Origin: Porphyridium purpureum
Taxonomy: Eukaryota > Rhodophyta > Bangiophyceae > Porphyridiales > Porphyridiaceae
Direction: 5' to 3'
DNA length: 64,000 bases
Assembly (NCBI GenBank): GCA_008690995.1
Contig: VRMN01000002.1
Span: 1,922,001 to 1,986,000 of the forward strand
Below the pieces are notes generated by a model. It saw only the letters and a program-made list of their open reading frames with translations. It was not told the DNA's origin and did not search any database. Each line of letters starts with the position of its first letter. The first letter of the stretch is position 1. The position numbers and the translations under genes were made by a program. Below, one piece after another: positions 28,114 through 36,185 of the stretch.

Positions 28114-28947
28114 TTATAAAGTAAGAAGATCATGGAAGGTCGGATAGCGGAACAGGTTGGACGCACTTGCAGACGCGTGGCCAATGTCTTGTTCGTGATT
28201 CGGGCCGAACACCGCGGCGTACCGGATGAAGCGGAACAGGCTCTCAGTGACTATTGTGGACGAGTCCATGTGCAGCTCGGGTTCGATCTGCCGCGCAATC
28301 GACGCGCGGCCCATGAGCGTCTCGCAGAATAAGAGCTTGTGCTTTGCGGCGCCCGTGGTGAACAGTCCGACTTTCTCGAACGCTAGTCGCACCAATTGCT
28401 CGTCCTGGTCGGTGTCCACTCGCACAATCATGTACAAATTAAACGTCCCGGCCAATTTTTCAATCGCCTCGGCTGCTTCGCTGTTCAGCTCGCAACTGTG
28501 AGCGGCGCGGTCGTACACGAAAAGCGACGCGTCATCCAGACAGCAGCCTACGGTTATACTTTGCACGTGCGGAAGCTTGATCAAGCCCTTGCCCCCGTTG
28601 ACCACTTTGCCACCCTTCTTGCCTACCACGCTGGAGGCTGGCGCGGCGCCAACAACCCCGCCTGCGCTTGCCGCGGCACTCGTACCGCGCGCTCGCGACG
28701 ATAAGGTGGGCGGCGTCGCGGCGCTACTGCTTGCTCCTACTGTGGCGGCTGACGGCACGTCAATCAGCGCGCGCGCCGAGCCCGCGTCGCTTCCGCCTCC
28801 TGGCGGCGCCCGTCGCTTCTGCCGCGCGGCGCGAATCGTGTAGGCAAGCGCCGCCGCCGCGACCGCCAGCAGTAACAACGGTGCCGGTCCGTTCCGTTGC
28901 AGGTATCCTCGCAGCATACTTATTAGAGCAGCCACCATTCGCCCCAT
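28114..28947 (-). CDS. PEX22: Peroxin-22-like protein
   Basis: PEX22 anchors the ubiquitin-conjugating enzyme PEX4 on the peroxisomal membrane so that import receptors can be recycled. The C-terminal half matches plant PEX22: FNLYMIVRVDTDQDEQLV, GLFTTGAAKHKLLFCE, then TLMGRASIARQIEPELHMDSS and FRFIRY. Near the N-terminus is one membrane helix (PLLLLAVAAAALAYTI) followed by a basic RAARQKRR, the topology expected for PEX22. An Ala/Ser/Gly-rich linker follows. From this ATG it is 277 residues; an earlier ATG at 29029-29031 would add 28 residues and leave only 18 bp to the divergent phosphatase gene. No PEX4 gene is in the window. Confidence 0.8.
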   Translation of the reverse strand: MGRMVAALISMLRGYLQRNGPAPLLLLAVAAAALAYTIRAARQKRRAPPGGGSDAGSARALIDVPSAATVGASSSAATPPTLSSRARGTSAAASAGGVVGAAPASSVVGKKGGKVVNGGKGLIKLPHVQSITVGCCLDDASLFVYDRAAHSCELNSEAAEAIEKLAGTFNLYMIVRVDTDQDEQLVRLAFEKVGLFTTGAAKHKLLFCETLMGRASIARQIEPELHMDSSTIVTESLFRFIRYAAVFGPNHEQDIGHASASASNLFRYPTFHDLLTL

Positions 28948-29049
28948 GTTCCCTGTCGCCTCTCGCACGTCGCCCACGCTGCGGTATTGGAGCCATGTGT
29001 CGGCCAAGAAGACTATGTGGCCGGTTAACATTTCGTGAGGTTCTGCAAC

Positions 29050-29964
29050 ATGAGTGGGGCGACTCCTCGAGGAATGGAGGAGCGCGGGTCCGCAGGCGCG
29101 CACGGCCTCACTTACTGCGAGATATGCTGGGCGCGACCTGCGGGCGGCGGATCGCGGGTGGCACGCGCGCTCCGGATGGTTGGCGAGTTGGATGCGTTGA
29201 CGCTGGGTGTCGCGATGGTTGTGCTGGTGTACGTGGCTACCACCGTGCGGGATCCGGTGGTTCGGCCGCTGATGATGATGGACGTGACACGGTTTGCAGC
29301 CAAAGCAGAGCCAGAGCAGGTTCATGTGGCAGAGATGTACACACTTGCTTTCGCGCTCGTTGCCCTGATTCCCACTGTCGAAGTGCTGCTCCGCCCGCGC
29401 GGCAGGAGCGTGGCGCACGCGTTTCTACTCGGGCTGAGACAAGTATCCTCCTACTTAACGGCAGGCATGCTCTCGGTGGCAACGACAGAAGCCTCCAAGG
29501 CCACAGTAGGGTGGATGCGACCAGACTTTGCGAGCCGCTGCTTCGGCCCGGATGCGCTACCCATCAAGGAATTCTCTCCGCGAGTCATCACCTCGGATGC
29601 TGATTGCCTGTTTCAGCAGTCTTTGCGGGACGGGCGCAAGTCGTTTCCATCAGGTCATTCGTCGTTCGGCTTTTTTTTCGGAACGTGGGTGTGCGTCTAC
29701 TTGATACACATCAGCACGCGCTTCGCGATGCGGCGCAACATGGTCGCAAATGCGCTGCAGTGTATCGCGCTTGTACCACTCGTCTATGCGACGTGGGTTG
29801 CGTGCACGCGCATTGTCGATAATCGCCACTTCCCTGCAGACGTCGCCATGGGTTCATTGATCGGCATTTTCTGCAGTGCACTGCTGCATTTCCGAACGCT
29901 TTCAATTATCACCGAAACCTGCCCAGACGCGAAAACGCGCGCCGATAACATCTACTTTGTATAA
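29050..29964 (+). CDS. PAP2-family lipid phosphate phosphatase
   Basis: Integral membrane phosphatase acting on phosphatidate or related lipid phosphates. 304 residues with about six hydrophobic segments. The three-part PAP2 signature is complete: KATVGWMRP (K-x6-RP), PSGHSS (PSGH), and TRIVDNRHFPAD (R-x5-H-x3-D). This includes the catalytic His of the third motif and the His of the second. The organisation fits LPP/PAP2 enzymes of the animal and plant LPP type. The start is the first ATG, 102 bp from the PEX22 start; Met9 is an alternative. The head-to-head arrangement with PEX22 leaves almost no room for separate promoters. Confidence 0.9.
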   Translation: MSGATPRGMEERGSAGAHGLTYCEICWARPAGGGSRVARALRMVGELDALTLGVAMVVLVYVATTVRDPVVRPLMMMDVTRFAAKAEPEQVHVAEMYTLAFALVALIPTVEVLLRPRGRSVAHAFLLGLRQVSSYLTAGMLSVATTEASKATVGWMRPDFASRCFGPDALPIKEFSPRVITSDADCLFQQSLRDGRKSFPSGHSSFGFFFGTWVCVYLIHISTRFAMRRNMVANALQCIALVPLVYATWVACTRIVDNRHFPADVAMGSLIGIFCSALLHFRTLSIITETCPDAKTRADNIYFV

Positions 29965-30095
29965 TATCCCACCATGCAGAGGAGAGAGAAGCTTGCACCT
30001 TGCGCGTGCGCGGCACTCGACATACAAATGTAAGCGCTTGAGATGGCGAAAAGCAGCACAAGCATTGGCTTGTCTTTCCGCCTTGAACTTGGAAT

Positions 30096-31157
30096 TTAGA
30101 GTTCGTCATGTATTCTCAATTGGCGTCTTGCGCGAGCTTTCAATTCTGAAACGGGCGCGGCCCTTTCATTCAGCCTCCTCACAGGACTTCTGGGCTTGTC
30201 TCCGGACTGACGTGCTTGCTTGGGCATGCTGTGTGCCGCAACACCACGTCGAATTTGTTTGGCGATAATCTCGTCCAACTTCCCGCGGTCCAAGGACGGC
30301 CCAGACTGCGTGCTGAAATCCACGGGCAGGCTTCCCGTGGCTTCAATCAAGGGCGGCGCCCCGAACTCGATGAGCGCCTTATAAAGCGCCACGGCGTAGT
30401 GCTGGTCTGGCTCCAGCTCCAATGTGCTGACAATAAGTTCTGAATGTGCCCGGCTGAGGGTCCCATATTCGACCGCCACGTTTCTTATGACTGTGCTGAA
30501 TGCAGCACGCGCGGCGTCTGCGGTCTCAAAGCAGTCGCACGTGGCGACGGATGCCTGCGCGTGGTGAGATGCACCCGTCATCCCCAATGGACCGCGAAGT
30601 TGTGCGGCCGTAGCGCGGCACTGCTCAGTTTGCTCCGCAATATGCGGCATGGCGCACACTTCATCCATGCACTCTGCGAACATCGCGTCGCAGAATGCGA
30701 AAGATAACGCACAGGTAGCGTAGCAAACGTCACGTCGATTGCAACATGGCCGTAAACCGAATCTCTCTTTGTGTTCCATCCGGCGCGGCCCGCACCCGTT
30801 CACTGTAATCGTCACATGATCCAGCGGCTTAGGCCCCAAGTAGGATCGTTCTGCCGGACAGTGAGCAGTCGCCCTGAGCTCGTCACGCGGTTCTCGCGAG
30901 CTTGCAAAGTCCCTGATTTCCTCTTGCCCGGCACCCCGAGACGGCACGCGTATGCGCTTGCGCGACAATGCCGATATCGTATTTGCACCTTCGCCGTTGG
31001 GCGGGCTCGGGCTAGCGCGACTAAGGAGGTTGGCTTGCGCACCGCGCAGTGGCCGTGCAGGCGGTTGTTCACCCGGTGCGGACTCCGCGGTGGCAAGACC
31101 GTTCGCGGATAGTATGGCAGCGGTAAGGCACAGGACCACAAGCGCAGCGTGCTTCAT
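30096..31157 (-). CDS. Group XII phospholipase A2-like protein, catalytic His replaced
   Basis: 353 residues with a clear signal peptide (MKHAALVVLCLTAAILSANG). A Cys-rich core around residues 119-170 matches group XII secreted PLA2: NGCGP, then PCCNRRDVCYATC and AFCDAMFAECMDEVC. In active group XII enzymes the central motif is CCNQHDRCYETC. Here the His position is Arg142, followed by the conserved Asp143, and I checked this codon on the sequence (CGT). The protein is therefore probably catalytically dead, as vertebrate PLA2G12B is (Leu at that position). Secreted or in the ER/Golgi lumen. The region after the core is not recognised. The 5' end overlaps the neighbouring divergent gene. Family membership is fairly secure, the loss of function is inference. 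Confidence 0.78.
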   Translation of the reverse strand: MKHAALVVLCLTAAILSANGLATAESAPGEQPPARPLRGAQANLLSRASPSPPNGEGANTISALSRKRIRVPSRGAGQEEIRDFASSREPRDELRATAHCPAERSYLGPKPLDHVTITVNGCGPRRMEHKERFGLRPCCNRRDVCYATCALSFAFCDAMFAECMDEVCAMPHIAEQTEQCRATAAQLRGPLGMTGASHHAQASVATCDCFETADAARAAFSTVIRNVAVEYGTLSRAHSELIVSTLELEPDQHYAVALYKALIEFGAPPLIEATGSLPVDFSTQSGPSLDRGKLDEIIAKQIRRGVAAHSMPKQARQSGDKPRSPVRRLNERAAPVSELKARARRQLRIHDEL

Positions 31158-32208
31158 TCCGCTGTGGGCGTCCGCGCTTCCATGCGTCCGCACAGTGTTT
31201 CGCCGGCAGCGCACGTGCACCATGTGTACGGCACAAGATAGCGATGCTGCCACGTCGCGCAATGTGGCCAACGCGCGCGCCGTTTTCGACCGACTTCTGC
31301 GGCAGTACGAGCGACGCACGCCACAAATGGCGCAAGTGCGGTCGAGGCTTGTGGATGAGTCTGGAAGAGCACTACCACTTGAGAACGATCACGTTGCGTT
31401 CCGTACGCTGGGCACAGCACCGCTCGGGATATCGTCCATTGAACGCGTGCTCGAGTCGCTGGGCTACACCCGACGCGATGGGCTCAGCTTTGAGCAGAAA
31501 AAGCTCGACGCGTTCTGGTACAGTGCACCCGAGAGCGCAGACACGCTCTATGATCCCCTCCCTCGCGTGTTTGTGAGCGAGCTGCGGTTTCACGAGCTTA
31601 CGAATGACGCGCAGCGCATCATTCATGAGTACGTGGCGCAAGTGGACGACCGGTACAAGCCAGGCGGTGCTCTGTTTGCGCCACAGAGCGTGGATGAGAT
31701 GGTCGAGTTCTTCGGTGGCGATGAGCAGACGCCAGTCTTACCGTGGCCCGCAGTGACGCGAGCGCATTACGATCGGTTGTCGTCCGAGTCCGAGTACGCT
31801 GGGTGGGTGTTGACGCAAGGCAACCAGCTGAACCATTTCACTGTGTCCGTGCATTCACTGCCTGATCATCTGGATACGTGCGAGAAAATCAGTGACGCGC
31901 TCAGTGACGTGTCGCAAGGAGCTGCGCTCGTGTTCAACCGCAGCGGCGGCGGGATTGTGAAGGTATCTCCAGATGGGCTTTTGCGACAGTGCGCAACGAT
32001 GGCAGCGGAGGTGCCTTTCCGATTTGCAGACGAAGCGGACGAGTGCCTCATCCCCGGCGCATACGTCGAATTTGCCGAGCGACTTGCGCTTCCAGCTTAC
32101 AAAGACCTGCGCAAGTGCGACTTGAAGCGCCACATGCGCCGCGACGGCTTTGAGTCCGCAAATGCCGACCGAATCTTCGAGTCCACATCCAGCGCCGCGT
32201 CGCAATAA
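31114..32208 (+). CDS. DUF1338 protein (2-oxoadipate dioxygenase/decarboxylase-like, FLO7 family)
   Basis: Family of Fe(II)-dependent enzymes; the bacterial member HglS converts 2-oxoadipate to 2-hydroxyglutarate in lysine breakdown, and rice FLO7 is a plastid homologue. Recognised by DHVAFRTLG, SSIERVLESLGYTRRD, KKLDAFWYSAP and PRVFVSELRFHEL. Candidate metal ligands are the His in NDHVAF, the His in NQLNHFTV and the Glu in AYVEFAER. With the ATG at 31114 (strong context, A at -3 and G at +4) it has 364 residues and a presequence rich in Arg, Ala and Ser with ACFIPLWASA. The ATG at 31222 gives 328 residues and no presequence. The longer form overlaps the divergent PLA2-like gene by 44 bp. Confidence 0.85.
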   Translation: MAAVRHRTTSAACFIPLWASALPCVRTVFRRQRTCTMCTAQDSDAATSRNVANARAVFDRLLRQYERRTPQMAQVRSRLVDESGRALPLENDHVAFRTLGTAPLGISSIERVLESLGYTRRDGLSFEQKKLDAFWYSAPESADTLYDPLPRVFVSELRFHELTNDAQRIIHEYVAQVDDRYKPGGALFAPQSVDEMVEFFGGDEQTPVLPWPAVTRAHYDRLSSESEYAGWVLTQGNQLNHFTVSVHSLPDHLDTCEKISDALSDVSQGAALVFNRSGGGIVKVSPDGLLRQCATMAAEVPFRFADEADECLIPGAYVEFAERLALPAYKDLRKCDLKRHMRRDGFESANADRIFESTSSAASQ

Positions 32209-32415
32209 CCGCTTCCTCTTGGGCACACCAATCAAGAAAAAGATGAGTACTTTCAAAACATCAAGCGACAGGCTCGCCACAGGCAAGCTGTATACCGAAA
32301 GCAAACCCAACCGGCCGACCTATGCTCTACTTCTGCATGGCACGAGCCGAAAGAAGGAGCTGTATACCGCTTCGATGCCGCAGCCCTTGCGAGTGCGCGC
32401 TTCACCCATCCGTCT

Positions 32416-32446
32416 ACTGTACCCTACTGATCAGCATCACTGTACC
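32416..32446 (-). promoter_or_regulatory. Two ACTGTACC motifs
   Basis: ACTGTACC at 32416-32423 and 32439-32446, 23 bp apart, complementary to the GGTACAGT form found elsewhere. Confidence 0.45.
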
Positions 32447-32538
32447 GCAATGTTTGAAACGCTCATCTGTGTCAGTTCCTGATAAATAATGGTCGATTTA
32501 CTAGGAAGCGCCGCAAAGGTGATGTGAAGAGGAGGATG

Positions 32539-32546
32539 ACTGTACC
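32539..32546 (-). promoter_or_regulatory. ACTGTACC motif
   Basis: A third copy in the same intergenic region, 375 bp upstream of the kinase ATG. Confidence 0.4.
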
Positions 32547-32581
32547 TCTGAGCAGTTGAAAGAGGACGAAGATTGGGGTGT

Positions 32582-32645
32582 GAGAGGGAGGCAGAGAGAG
32601 ACAGAGAGAGAGAGGGAGAAGGACGGAGAAGGGAAGAGGGACAGT
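32582..32645 (+). repeat. GA-rich tract
   Basis: Mostly (GA)n with GGGA interruptions, about 280-340 bp upstream of the kinase ATG, sense-strand purine as in several other leaders here. Confidence 0.6.
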
Positions 32646-32920
32646 GGGAGGGCGGTAGAAGGCCGTGGAAGGGGCTGCGCGCGTTGGGTGTTGGGGTAGC
32701 TGATGAAAGGACTGAGTCTGACGCAGGCGCGCGGTACTGTGGGGGGGAGGGTCGGGGTAGTTTGGAGGTTGGAAGAAACGAGTTGGGGTCGAGCGACGCG
32801 CTGAAGCGTTCGGGTGAGTCGTAAAGGTAGGAAGGGTGCGGGGGGCGACTGCAAGGGAGCGTGCGTGATTGAGGGTGGGGAAGAAGAAGGGCGGCACGGG
32901 AACGAGCGCGAGTTGGGATT

Positions 32921-34912
32921 ATGCCACTGACGGTGCGTCAGACGGAGACGCTCGCGCAGCATGGATACACGATCATCCGCAAGCTGTCCGAAGGCGGGCA
33001 AGGGGAGGTGTTCATGGCCAAGTATACTCCGGTAACGGCTATGCACGATGCTGGTGCGGCCGCCAATGCGGCTGATACTTCTTCTACTTCCATGGGAGCG
33101 GCACAAACAGACGCCACGGAATCAGCAAGCAAGGATGCGGACGGAGCGCCTGCCTCGGCAGCGAGTGTCGCGTCGAGCACGCCCTTGCTCGTAGCACTCA
33201 AGATGATTCCCAAGGACAAGATTCGGAGCGAAGCAGACGTGCAAGCAATCAAGCAGGAGGTGCGGATTTTGAAGAAAGTGACACATCCGAACATAGTTGG
33301 CTTTGTGAACGCCTTTACAGACAGCGATGGGGCGTACATCGTGCTCGAGTGTCTACGCGGGATGGACCTGTACGAAGTAATGCGCTCTGGAACAAAGTTT
33401 AGTGAGATGCGCGTGCTGAACATCATGAGCCAAGTCATGGATAGTTTACGGTACATGCACGAAGTCGGCGTCGTGCACTGCGATATCAAGCTCGAAAACG
33501 TCGTGTTCGCAGACTTGCTGCTCGAGCAGGTCAAGGTGATCGATTTTGGAATCGCTCACCTCCGCGAAAAGAAGGACGGGTCGGCCATCAAAATGCTAGG
33601 CGCTTCTCGCGAGTACGTGTCGCCCGAGTTGGCGCAGGCACGCATGCGCGTTGTGCCGGAGCCCGTGGACGTGTGGTGCGCCGGCGTCATGTTCTATGTG
33701 CTACTAAGTCGGCGATTTCCTTTTGCAAGCGCGCATAACGCGTCCAAGGACGAACGATTTCGCGCCGTCATGACGCAACCGCTCGAGTTTCCGGAGGCAC
33801 AATTTCATTCAGTGTCTGTCGCGTGCAAGTCGATCCTTGCCGAAATGCTTCGTAAGGAGGCCAAATCACGTCCCTCGGCTCTCGCATGCTATGAGCGCAT
33901 TCAAGCTGCGATTGAGTCCATGAAGAGCAAGGATCGGCCCAAGTCCATGAAAAAATCGGCCAGTCTACAGGACATGGGCCGCATCCCGTCATCTACTGCG
34001 TTTACGCGTAAGATGATGAGCCGTTTTGATACGTCAAACTCCAGGCAGGCATCTGAAAAGGCCGGGTACGACGTGGACGCAGGCACCGAAGTGCAACACG
34101 TCACAAGCGAAGTGATAGCGGATCTGGCATCACCTAAACGCCCGCCAACCAACAGCGTCCAACGGGACGCCAGAAGTAGCTCCCTGAAAAAGATAGGCTC
34201 GCCTCAGACCTTTGGAAGCTCGCGGATTTCGAACGTTTTGAATCGTTCAGGCTTTTTCAAGATGGATGATAATATGAAGGTTCCCGAGCAGCCCTTGTCC
34301 GGTGGAGGCTCACGGAGTGGCAGCGGCCGATTAAACCATTCCGCGGGAACCAGTTTTGGTGTTCCGCCGGTGCCGGACGCGTCCTCTTCGAAACGGGCAG
34401 GTAATTCGAAGCTGATGTCTCCCGAAGGTGGCTCTGGGAGCAGTTTGCGCGACGCGCGGCTGAACAACTCTAGCACGAGCAGCAATCACGCGGGCCGAGC
34501 AGAATTTGCTTCGTTCGGTTCGCAGACAGACAGTAGGGACAAAGGGCACGGGCTGATGCGGCCGTCCAGTATGCGCAACTTGCGCACGTCCCTGGGGCTC
34601 GGTGGGTCGCAAGCGCATGAACACGGCTATATTGGCTCACTAAGCGCTCGCAACTCGCGGCGGAACAGCCGGAACGATGGGGAGTCGGATTATGGCCCGT
34701 CGCACGTGCCTCGTGGAGTTGTTGGCGAAAAGGGCCGAAGCGGTTCGTGGGTGAAACGACTGTTTGACGCGGGGCCGAAACGCAAGGGAGGCGGAGGAAA
34801 GGCATCTGCGCAGAACTCAAATGCTCAGCATCCGCCGCCGTACGGCGGCGGCGTGGATGTGAGCCCCAACATGGCGAAGCAGAAGGGTTCTGGCCGGGTC
34901 GGTGGTAGCTAG
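32921..34912 (+). CDS. Serine/threonine protein kinase with N-lobe insertion and long Ser-rich tail
   Basis: 663 residues. The kinase domain runs from about 12 to 335: glycine loop GGQGEVF (25-31), Lys94 in VALKMI, Glu113 in helix C, catalytic loop HCDIKLEN (186-193), DFG at 208-210, and SPE in place of APE. An insertion of about 50 residues (about 38-88, Ala/Ser/Asp-rich) separates the glycine loop from Lys94; these are normally about 15 apart. HRD is HCD, so it is a non-RD kinase. All residues needed for phosphotransfer are present. The overall look is CAMK-like. The C-terminal 325 residues are Ser/Gly/Arg-rich, basic and presumably disordered. Substrate unknown. First ATG used. Confidence 0.86.
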   Translation: MPLTVRQTETLAQHGYTIIRKLSEGGQGEVFMAKYTPVTAMHDAGAAANAADTSSTSMGAAQTDATESASKDADGAPASAASVASSTPLLVALKMIPKDKIRSEADVQAIKQEVRILKKVTHPNIVGFVNAFTDSDGAYIVLECLRGMDLYEVMRSGTKFSEMRVLNIMSQVMDSLRYMHEVGVVHCDIKLENVVFADLLLEQVKVIDFGIAHLREKKDGSAIKMLGASREYVSPELAQARMRVVPEPVDVWCAGVMFYVLLSRRFPFASAHNASKDERFRAVMTQPLEFPEAQFHSVSVACKSILAEMLRKEAKSRPSALACYERIQAAIESMKSKDRPKSMKKSASLQDMGRIPSSTAFTRKMMSRFDTSNSRQASEKAGYDVDAGTEVQHVTSEVIADLASPKRPPTNSVQRDARSSSLKKIGSPQTFGSSRISNVLNRSGFFKMDDNMKVPEQPLSGGGSRSGSGRLNHSAGTSFGVPPVPDASSSKRAGNSKLMSPEGGSGSSLRDARLNNSSTSSNHAGRAEFASFGSQTDSRDKGHGLMRPSSMRNLRTSLGLGGSQAHEHGYIGSLSARNSRRNSRNDGESDYGPSHVPRGVVGEKGRSGSWVKRLFDAGPKRKGGGGKASAQNSNAQHPPPYGGGVDVSPNMAKQKGSGRVGGS

Positions 34913-35157
34913 GCCTCAATATTTATGTGATGTTCTTGGTAAACAACTGGACAAAAGCAAGGAGGTCAGGCGGAGCAAGCATGGTCGTCTTCCTTACATG
35001 TCTGAAGTTTCTACGACAAAACGAGAGGGACGAAGGGGCGAAAGAAAGAATAGCCACGACCCTTTTCGCAGCCTCAAAACTAACGGGTATTCTGCGGAGG
35101 CGAACAAAATGGTACGAGCTCGTTATGCGAGCATGTAGTTCACGCAACATTGCCAGG

Positions 35158-35694
35158 TCAGTGCCTGAACAAAAGATAAAGCGCCACAAAGAAGAAGACG
35201 AGAAATGCAATGAGGTACCACATATGCTTGCCACCGTTACCCGAGTTGATCATATCATTGAGCCTCTCCATGGTACCGCCCAGCAAACCTTGCGCCGAGT
35301 CGAAGGTGAGACTCATCTTATCCAGCATGCGGTTCTGATAGTCCACCTCATCGCTAATCTGGATAGCTACGTCCTTCATGACACTGACCTTGTCATTCAG
35401 GTTATCGACCTGCGCATTATTGTCGCGCTCCAGCCCTTCCATTTCCTGCGTGCTGTGATTATAGTTCGGCGGCTGCGGGTACTTGCTCGCACTCCCGCCG
35501 CCGGCGCCGGCTCCTGCATTCCCGCCGAACAGCAAGTTCCGGTTCGAACGGTGCGTCGTATGTTGTGGCGTGTGGTGCTGCTGCGCCGACATGCCGCTCC
35601 CACTGTGTGCGCTATTCCCGACCACTGGCGCCGCTCCCAAAGATGCCTGACTGGGCGACGGTTGTCGCATGCGCAAGTCCGACGACGAGCTCAT
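35158..35694 (-). CDS. BET1: Qc-SNARE BET1-like
   Basis: Tail-anchored SNARE for ER-Golgi transport. 178 residues. An unstructured Ser/Gly/Gln/His-rich N-terminus of about 80 residues is followed by a SNARE helix (LERDNNAQVDNLNDKV through EVDYQNRMLDKM to GLLGGTMERLNDM). It ends in a single C-terminal anchor (MWYLIAFLVFFFVALYLLF). The central Gln in DEVDYQNRML fits the zero layer of Bet1 proteins, and the spacing to the anchor matches. Human BET1 is 118 residues; the extra N-terminus is species-specific. The start is the ATG at 35692-35694. Upstream, a (TG)n repeat would be translated as Cys-Val repeats if it were coding, so I exclude it. Confidence 0.88.
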   Translation of the reverse strand: MSSSSDLRMRQPSPSQASLGAAPVVGNSAHSGSGMSAQQHHTPQHTTHRSNRNLLFGGNAGAGAGGGSASKYPQPPNYNHSTQEMEGLERDNNAQVDNLNDKVSVMKDVAIQISDEVDYQNRMLDKMSLTFDSAQGLLGGTMERLNDMINSGNGGKHMWYLIAFLVFFFVALYLLFRH

Positions 35695-35708
35695 ACAACG
35701 TCTTTCTC

Positions 35709-35723
35709 CTACACACACACGCA

Positions 35724-35782
<59 letters not shown>
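35709..35782. repeat. CA/TG microsatellite
   Basis: About 35 CA units with a few CG interruptions near 35720-35728. It starts about 15 bp upstream of the BET1 ATG and so lies in that gene's leader as (TG)n. Confidence 0.95.
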
Positions 35783-35784
<2 letters not shown>

Positions 35785-35957
35785 ACGCACAAACCTCGTT
35801 CAGCTTCTTGCCGTTCAGCCAAACTCTTGTGGGTAACGAAGCGAAAGTGCCTTTGATCAACGTGGCGAAGACGGCCTTTGTTACACGGTTGGTTGAGGTT
35901 GAAAAGGTCCTGCCTTCATCCCGCCTTCGATTGTGTGTGTGCCCACGAGCACGCGGT

Positions 35958-36173
35958 ATGACGGGCAAGGCGCGATTCCCTTTCGGGGCGGTAACATTTG
36001 CGTTCCTCGTAGGCGCCGTGGTGGGTGCGTTTGTGGCGCAGAAGTACGACTTGCCCAACTTGGAGTATTGGGCGACGTCCTTGTATAGCGCATTGATTCA
36101 GAGGAAGAAGCAGTTGCAGGAAGGCAGCAAGCAGCCGTTTCGGTTTGGTAGTGGTAACATTAATCGCCGCTAA
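35958..36173 (+). CDS. STMP1: STMP1-like short mitochondrial membrane protein (DUF4535)
   Basis: 71-residue protein with one N-terminal membrane helix (VTFAFLVGAVVGAFVA) followed at once by QKYDLPNLEYW. This is the signature of short transmembrane mitochondrial protein 1, where vertebrate sequences read GNVVGMYLAQNYDIPNL. STMP1 is an inner-membrane microprotein tied to respiratory complexes. The Lys/Gln-rich C-terminal tail is longer than in animals (47 residues total there). It starts at the first ATG downstream of the CA repeat. The stop codon is 12 nt before the ATG of the carboxypeptidase gene, a spacing rare in eukaryotes. Small size makes this gene easy to miss, but the motif match is specific. 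Confidence 0.8.
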   Translation: MTGKARFPFGAVTFAFLVGAVVGAFVAQKYDLPNLEYWATSLYSALIQRKKQLQEGSKQPFRFGSGNINRR

Positions 36174-36185
36174 GTAGAAAGGACG

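Larger units (their letters stand above)
32209..32920. other. Intergenic upstream of the protein kinase
   Basis: 712 bp. Three ACTGTACC motifs (32416, 32439, 32539) are followed by a GA-rich stretch from about 32582 to 32645 and a G-rich stretch to 32900. No gene; small frames on both strands are low-complexity. Confidence 0.5.

Noticed and set aside
28668-29603. 311-codon plus-strand frame across PEX22 and the PAP2 gene
   Set aside because: Arg/Ala-rich shadow in another frame of two recognised genes.
35709-35790. Cys-Val repeat N-terminus of BET1
   Set aside because: It arises only from reading the TG microsatellite; the SNARE's own ATG lies after it.
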